A stretch of DNA of 9,002 bases from an uncultured SAR324 cluster bacterium (GTDB lineage Bacteria; SAR324; NAC60-12). The stretch is taken from positions 1 through 9,002 of the forward strand of contig CABXOR010000057.1 in assembly GCA_902513935.1 (NCBI GenBank), read 5' to 3'. Under the pieces are notes generated by a model that did no database searches, was not told where the DNA came from, and was given only the letters and a program-made list of their open reading frames with translations. The position numbers were made by a program, and so were the translations under genes. This document shows, in pieces, positions 6,556-9,002 of the stretch; position 1 is the stretch's first letter, and each line of letters begins with the position of its first letter.

Positions 6556-7788
6556 TTAATCAAAATCGTAGCTCAAAATCAAAGAAATATTGTTTCCTCC
6601 AAACCCAAAAGACGAACTCATCATATTGACTTCTCCTTGTGCTGGAATGCTTTGCCCCGGACATACCATCTTCAGTTCAGGTAAAGCGGTATCTGCTTGT
6701 TCATCCCATGAATGCGGCGGCAACATAATTGTATTTTCTGAATTTATTCCCGAAGTCAGCGTCAGCCAACAGACTCCGGCTTCTAAGCTTCCGGCGGCAC
6801 CCAAACAATGACCAAAAAATGGTTTTGTGGAAGAGCAAAAAGGATAAGACGGAAAAACATTTTGAACCGCACGAGATTCCATTTCGTCATTCAAACGCGT
6901 TGCAGTTCCATGCAAGTTGATATATTGTATTTCGTCCGGAGTCATTTTAGCATCATTAAGTGCGTTTTGCATCGCAGACTGTGCCCCTCTTCCTTGAGGA
7001 TCGGGGGACGACATGTGGTGTGCGTCACTGGATTCACCCACCCCCCGCAACTGAATTCCACCGGGCATACGTTTCATCAAAAACACACAAGCACCTTCTC
7101 CCAAATTTATCCCTTGGCGATTTTGACTCAGCGGATTACTTATTTCAGGGGAAAGTACTTCGAGTGAAGAAAAACCGTTCAAAATAAACTCGCACAACGA
7201 ATCTGAACCTCCAATCACAACCGCATCACAAAGTCCCATTTCCAAAAGCGCACGCCCCGAAGCAAACACTTTTGCACTGGAAGAACAGGCTGTCGAAATC
7301 GTGTAAGCCGGACCAGTAATTCCGGAGTACTCTGCGATGAAATCGGCAAGGCCGTTCATTTCATGTTGAGCATAGTCAAACTGTTCAGGAAACTGGCCTT
7401 TGTCACTACGGAAACGCAGCGCTTGCTCGGTGGACAACATTCCGGAAGTGCTGGTTCCCATCACAACACCCATCCTGAACGATTCAGTGCTTTCCCGAAC
7501 GGATTCAACACGTTCTTCGATTTGCTGAAATGCGGTCAATGCCAAAGCATTATTCCGGCAGCGGTATCGACTTAGTTTTTCCGGTATTTCCGCTAGAGTC
7601 GTTTTAACATTCCGGACACCAAATTTTCGTTCATTGAGCAGGTTCGGCCCTTCCGTTAATTTTCCGGGAGGCCCGGAAAGGAGGTTCTTCAATATTTCTT
7701 TGTGTTTATTTCCCAAAGCCGAGACAATCCCCATTGCTGAAAGTTGGCAGAAAGAATTTTTCTGAGTATTCCCCCAAAGATTTTTCAT
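6556..7788 (-). CDS. Beta-ketoacyl-ACP synthase (ApeO-like)
   Basis: A complete 410-residue ketosynthase. The catalytic residues are all present: Cys168 in STACSSSAK, His293 in NLHGTATRLND, Lys322 and His327 in KPFFGHCLGAAG. The C-terminal SSFGFGGNN loop is also present. It should perform decarboxylative condensation with malonyl-ACP. The N terminus (residues 1-14) is a little longer than in FabF and polar. The ATG at 7788 shares ATGA with the stop of the lipoprotein gene, a 4-nt overlap. As the first of two full ketosynthases it corresponds by position to ApeO; in characterised systems the KS with a chain-length-factor partner does the iterative extension. Which of the two ketosynthases pairs with the factor here cannot be read from sequence. 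Confidence 0.92.
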   Translation of the reverse strand: MKNLWGNTQKNSFCQLSAMGIVSALGNKHKEILKNLLSGPPGKLTEGPNLLNERKFGVRNVKTTLAEIPEKLSRYRCRNNALALTAFQQIEERVESVRESTESFRMGVVMGTSTSGMLSTEQALRFRSDKGQFPEQFDYAQHEMNGLADFIAEYSGITGPAYTISTACSSSAKVFASGRALLEMGLCDAVVIGGSDSLCEFILNGFSSLEVLSPEISNPLSQNRQGINLGEGACVFLMKRMPGGIQLRGVGESSDAHHMSSPDPQGRGAQSAMQNALNDAKMTPDEIQYINLHGTATRLNDEMESRAVQNVFPSYPFCSSTKPFFGHCLGAAGSLEAGVCWLTLTSGINSENTIMLPPHSWDEQADTALPELKMVCPGQSIPAQGEVNMMSSSFGFGGNNISLILSYDFD

Positions 7789-8396
7789 GGAAGCCGATTT
7801 TTCTGTAAAGTTTCAATGCTCAATTGATAATTACGTTCCAAATGTTCAATGACGATCAGTCCTTGCCAAAATGGACGAGTTTCATAAGTGATGCGCATGA
7901 TTGGGGACTCTTTCAAATCCGACCTTAAAATTTCACGACTCATTTTGGGAAGTGCAGTTTCTCTGATTTTGATATCGTTCTGTGTTGGTATGTTTGGCCA
8001 CAACGCTAACTGTACATCTGCCAATATACGTTTTGGTTCAAATGGGAGTTGCCACTCATCTTTGATATTCTTCAACAAATGTTCATCTGAAAAATTTTGT
8101 CCTGTCCATAATACTGTAAACAGACGATTACCCATTGGTGATAGACCTACAAATGTGATTTTTTTTGGGGTGATTTCTAATTGGGCCAACAATTGCTGAG
8201 TTTTCCCTTTGTATTGCAACTCAAGACTTTGCAACACCGAAAGCGATTGCCCAAAACTTTCAGGCGGCAGCAAAGAAAATTTCAGATTACGAGCAATATT
8301 TACCTGTTTGACAGGAGGAACCACATCTTGGGTGCAAGCAGCCATTACCAAAAGGATTACGAACGCAAGATCTCCAAAAACAAGTCTTTTGATCAT
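7785..8396 (-). CDS. DUF3261-like outer-membrane lipoprotein of APE cluster
   Basis: A roughly 203-residue secreted protein. It has a basic start (MIKR), a hydrophobic run and a lipobox-like VMAAC with the candidate lipidated cysteine at residue 21. The lipobox is imperfect, with Met at -3, and an Asp (residue 9) interrupts the hydrophobic run, so lipidation is probable but not certain. The mature part is mainly strand-like with hydrophobic and basic alternation and ends in short polar residues. It resembles the DUF3261 proteins that sit beside the ketosynthase in APE clusters and are thought to help deliver or anchor the polyene lipid at the outer membrane; that role is inference. The ATG at 8396 is used; a GTG directly before it (8399) is also possible. 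The 3' end shares ATGA with the ketosynthase start. Confidence 0.75.
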   Translation of the reverse strand: MIKRLVFGDLAFVILLVMAACTQDVVPPVKQVNIARNLKFSLLPPESFGQSLSVLQSLELQYKGKTQQLLAQLEITPKKITFVGLSPMGNRLFTVLWTGQNFSDEHLLKNIKDEWQLPFEPKRILADVQLALWPNIPTQNDIKIRETALPKMSREILRSDLKESPIMRITYETRPFWQGLIVIEHLERNYQLSIETLQKNRLP

Positions 8397-8429
8397 CACA
8401 AATCGGTTTTTTTTCTTTACTGTTGCCTT

Positions 8430-9002
8430 TCAGGCCAACATCTTCCACATCGGCCCTTTTGCGCCCTTGTTACGTAAGCGTTCAAACAGCATCGGATGTT
8501 TCATTTTTTTGCCAAAGCCTGGCATAATCCAGTTGCTGTAGTTTTGGCGTTCTTCCAACAGACGATCAAAAATAAATTCCCGAATGGATTCTTCCACATA
8601 AAAAACTGGTTTCAGTCCTATTTCTTTTCGAGTAATCCAGCCTTTTTTAATCAAGCGGTTCGACAACGGAGTGTTAGGGTAAAGCCGGACGCCAATCATC
8701 GCAATTACTACTGTTGGGTTGCACTCATGAACGTTTGTGATCGTTTCCTCTAAGCTGTCTTTGGTCTCTCCCGGAGAACCAAAAATTAATGAATGACTGA
8801 AGTTGATCTCATACTCTCTGCACCAGTGAGAAGCTTCTTTGATTTTAGTAACAGTAAACCATTTTGACATTGTGGCCAAGCTCACATTACTCATTGCATC
8901 CGAGCCAAAATCCAGTGCATCACAACCCGCTTCTTTGTAGATCGAAAACATTTTCTCATCTTCCACTCCCGGAGATGTATAGGCAGTCCATTTCACTTTC
9001 AA
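8430..9002 (-). CDS. Radical SAM protein, C-terminal part, cut by window edge
   Basis: The last 190 residues of a radical SAM enzyme. The Cys triad that binds the iron-sulfur cluster and any N-terminal B12-binding domain lie outside the window. Visible signs are the strand motif with ALDFGSDAMS (about residues 29-38) and SLIFGSPGET (71-80), the late-barrel GxPGET element of B12-binding/Elp3-type radical SAM proteins. After the barrel comes IGVRLYPNTPLSNRL, then a basic C terminus. The first codon in the window is TTG and is internal, not a start. Proteins of this kind, annotated as lipid-biosynthesis B12-binding/radical SAM, occur beside APE and related pigment-lipid clusters; the reaction is unknown. 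The gap to the lipoprotein gene is only about 33 nt, so it is probably cotranscribed. Confidence 0.8.
   Translation of the reverse strand: MKVKWTAYTSPGVEDEKMFSIYKEAGCDALDFGSDAMSNVSLATMSKWFTVTKIKEASHWCREYEINFSHSLIFGSPGETKDSLEETITNVHECNPTVVIAMIGVRLYPNTPLSNRLIKKGWITRKEIGLKPVFYVEESIREFIFDRLLEERQNYSNWIMPGFGKKMKHPMLFERLRNKGAKGPMWKMLA

Noticed and set aside
6808..7167. A 119-codon plus-strand open frame
   Set aside because: It is antisense to a ketosynthase with intact catalytic residues; the composition is arbitrary and there is no recognisable domain.
8407..8414. Run of eight T (A on the coding strand) before the lipoprotein gene, considered as a terminator or slippage site
   Set aside because: On the coding strand it is a run of A without a hairpin before it, and it lies outside the reading frames.
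8181..8541. Two plus-strand open frames of 98 and 110 codons
   Set aside because: They span the lipoprotein, the intergenic gap and the radical SAM end in antisense, with no motif; they are chance frames.

Overview
The window is about 9 kb of AT-leaning DNA in which every gene I can support lies on the minus strand, so it reads from right (high coordinates) to left. It is most of an aryl-polyene (APE) type pigment-lipid cluster. This is a dissociated type II fatty-acid/polyketide pathway that makes an aryl-capped conjugated polyene esterified to an outer-membrane lipid. It is a known class of cluster, not a new system. Protein calls rest on motifs read directly in the sequence; Ape letter correspondences are from memory of the E. 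coli/Xenorhabdus clusters and are inference.

The organism is probably Gram-negative: there is a putative outer-membrane lipoprotein and the pathway is a Gram-negative one. A radical SAM protein at the head of the cluster and a relic of a secreted formylglycine-generating-enzyme (FGE/SUMF1) domain protein would suit Fibrobacterota or a similar phylum, but the window alone cannot settle the taxonomy.

Layout in transcription order. (1) 9002-8430: C-terminal part of a radical SAM protein, cut by the window edge. (2) 8396-7785: DUF3261-like lipoprotein. (3) 7788-6556: ketosynthase. (4) 6550-6107: hotdog dehydratase. (5) 6090-5365: FabG-type ketoreductase. (6) 5368-4136: second ketosynthase. (7) 4122-3754: decayed FGE-domain pseudogene, the only gap of more than 300 bp. 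(8) 3719-2979: ketosynthase-like chain length factor. (9) 3000-2200: PlsC-type acyltransferase. (10) 2225-1682: two acyl carrier proteins in tandem. (11) 1672-1157: COG4648-type membrane protein. (12) 1167-1: acyl-AMP ligase, cut by the left edge.

The logic of the pathway is visible. The acyl-AMP ligase activates an aryl starter and loads it on an ACP. The ketosynthases with the chain length factor extend it with malonyl units. The ketoreductase and dehydratase leave a double bond in each cycle, with no enoylreductase seen, so the chain stays conjugated. The acyltransferase probably moves the product to a lipid anchor. Most neighbours overlap or abut (4-nt ATGA overlaps at 7785-7788 and 5365-5368; overlaps of 8 to 26 nt in the left block), consistent with translational coupling. 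The exception is the pseudogene gap at about 3720-4135, which lies between a block ordered like ApeO-P-Q-R and a block ordered like ApeC-D-E-F-G-H.

No tRNA, rRNA, CRISPR array, insertion sequence or convincing terminator was seen. The operon promoter is presumably to the right of the window.
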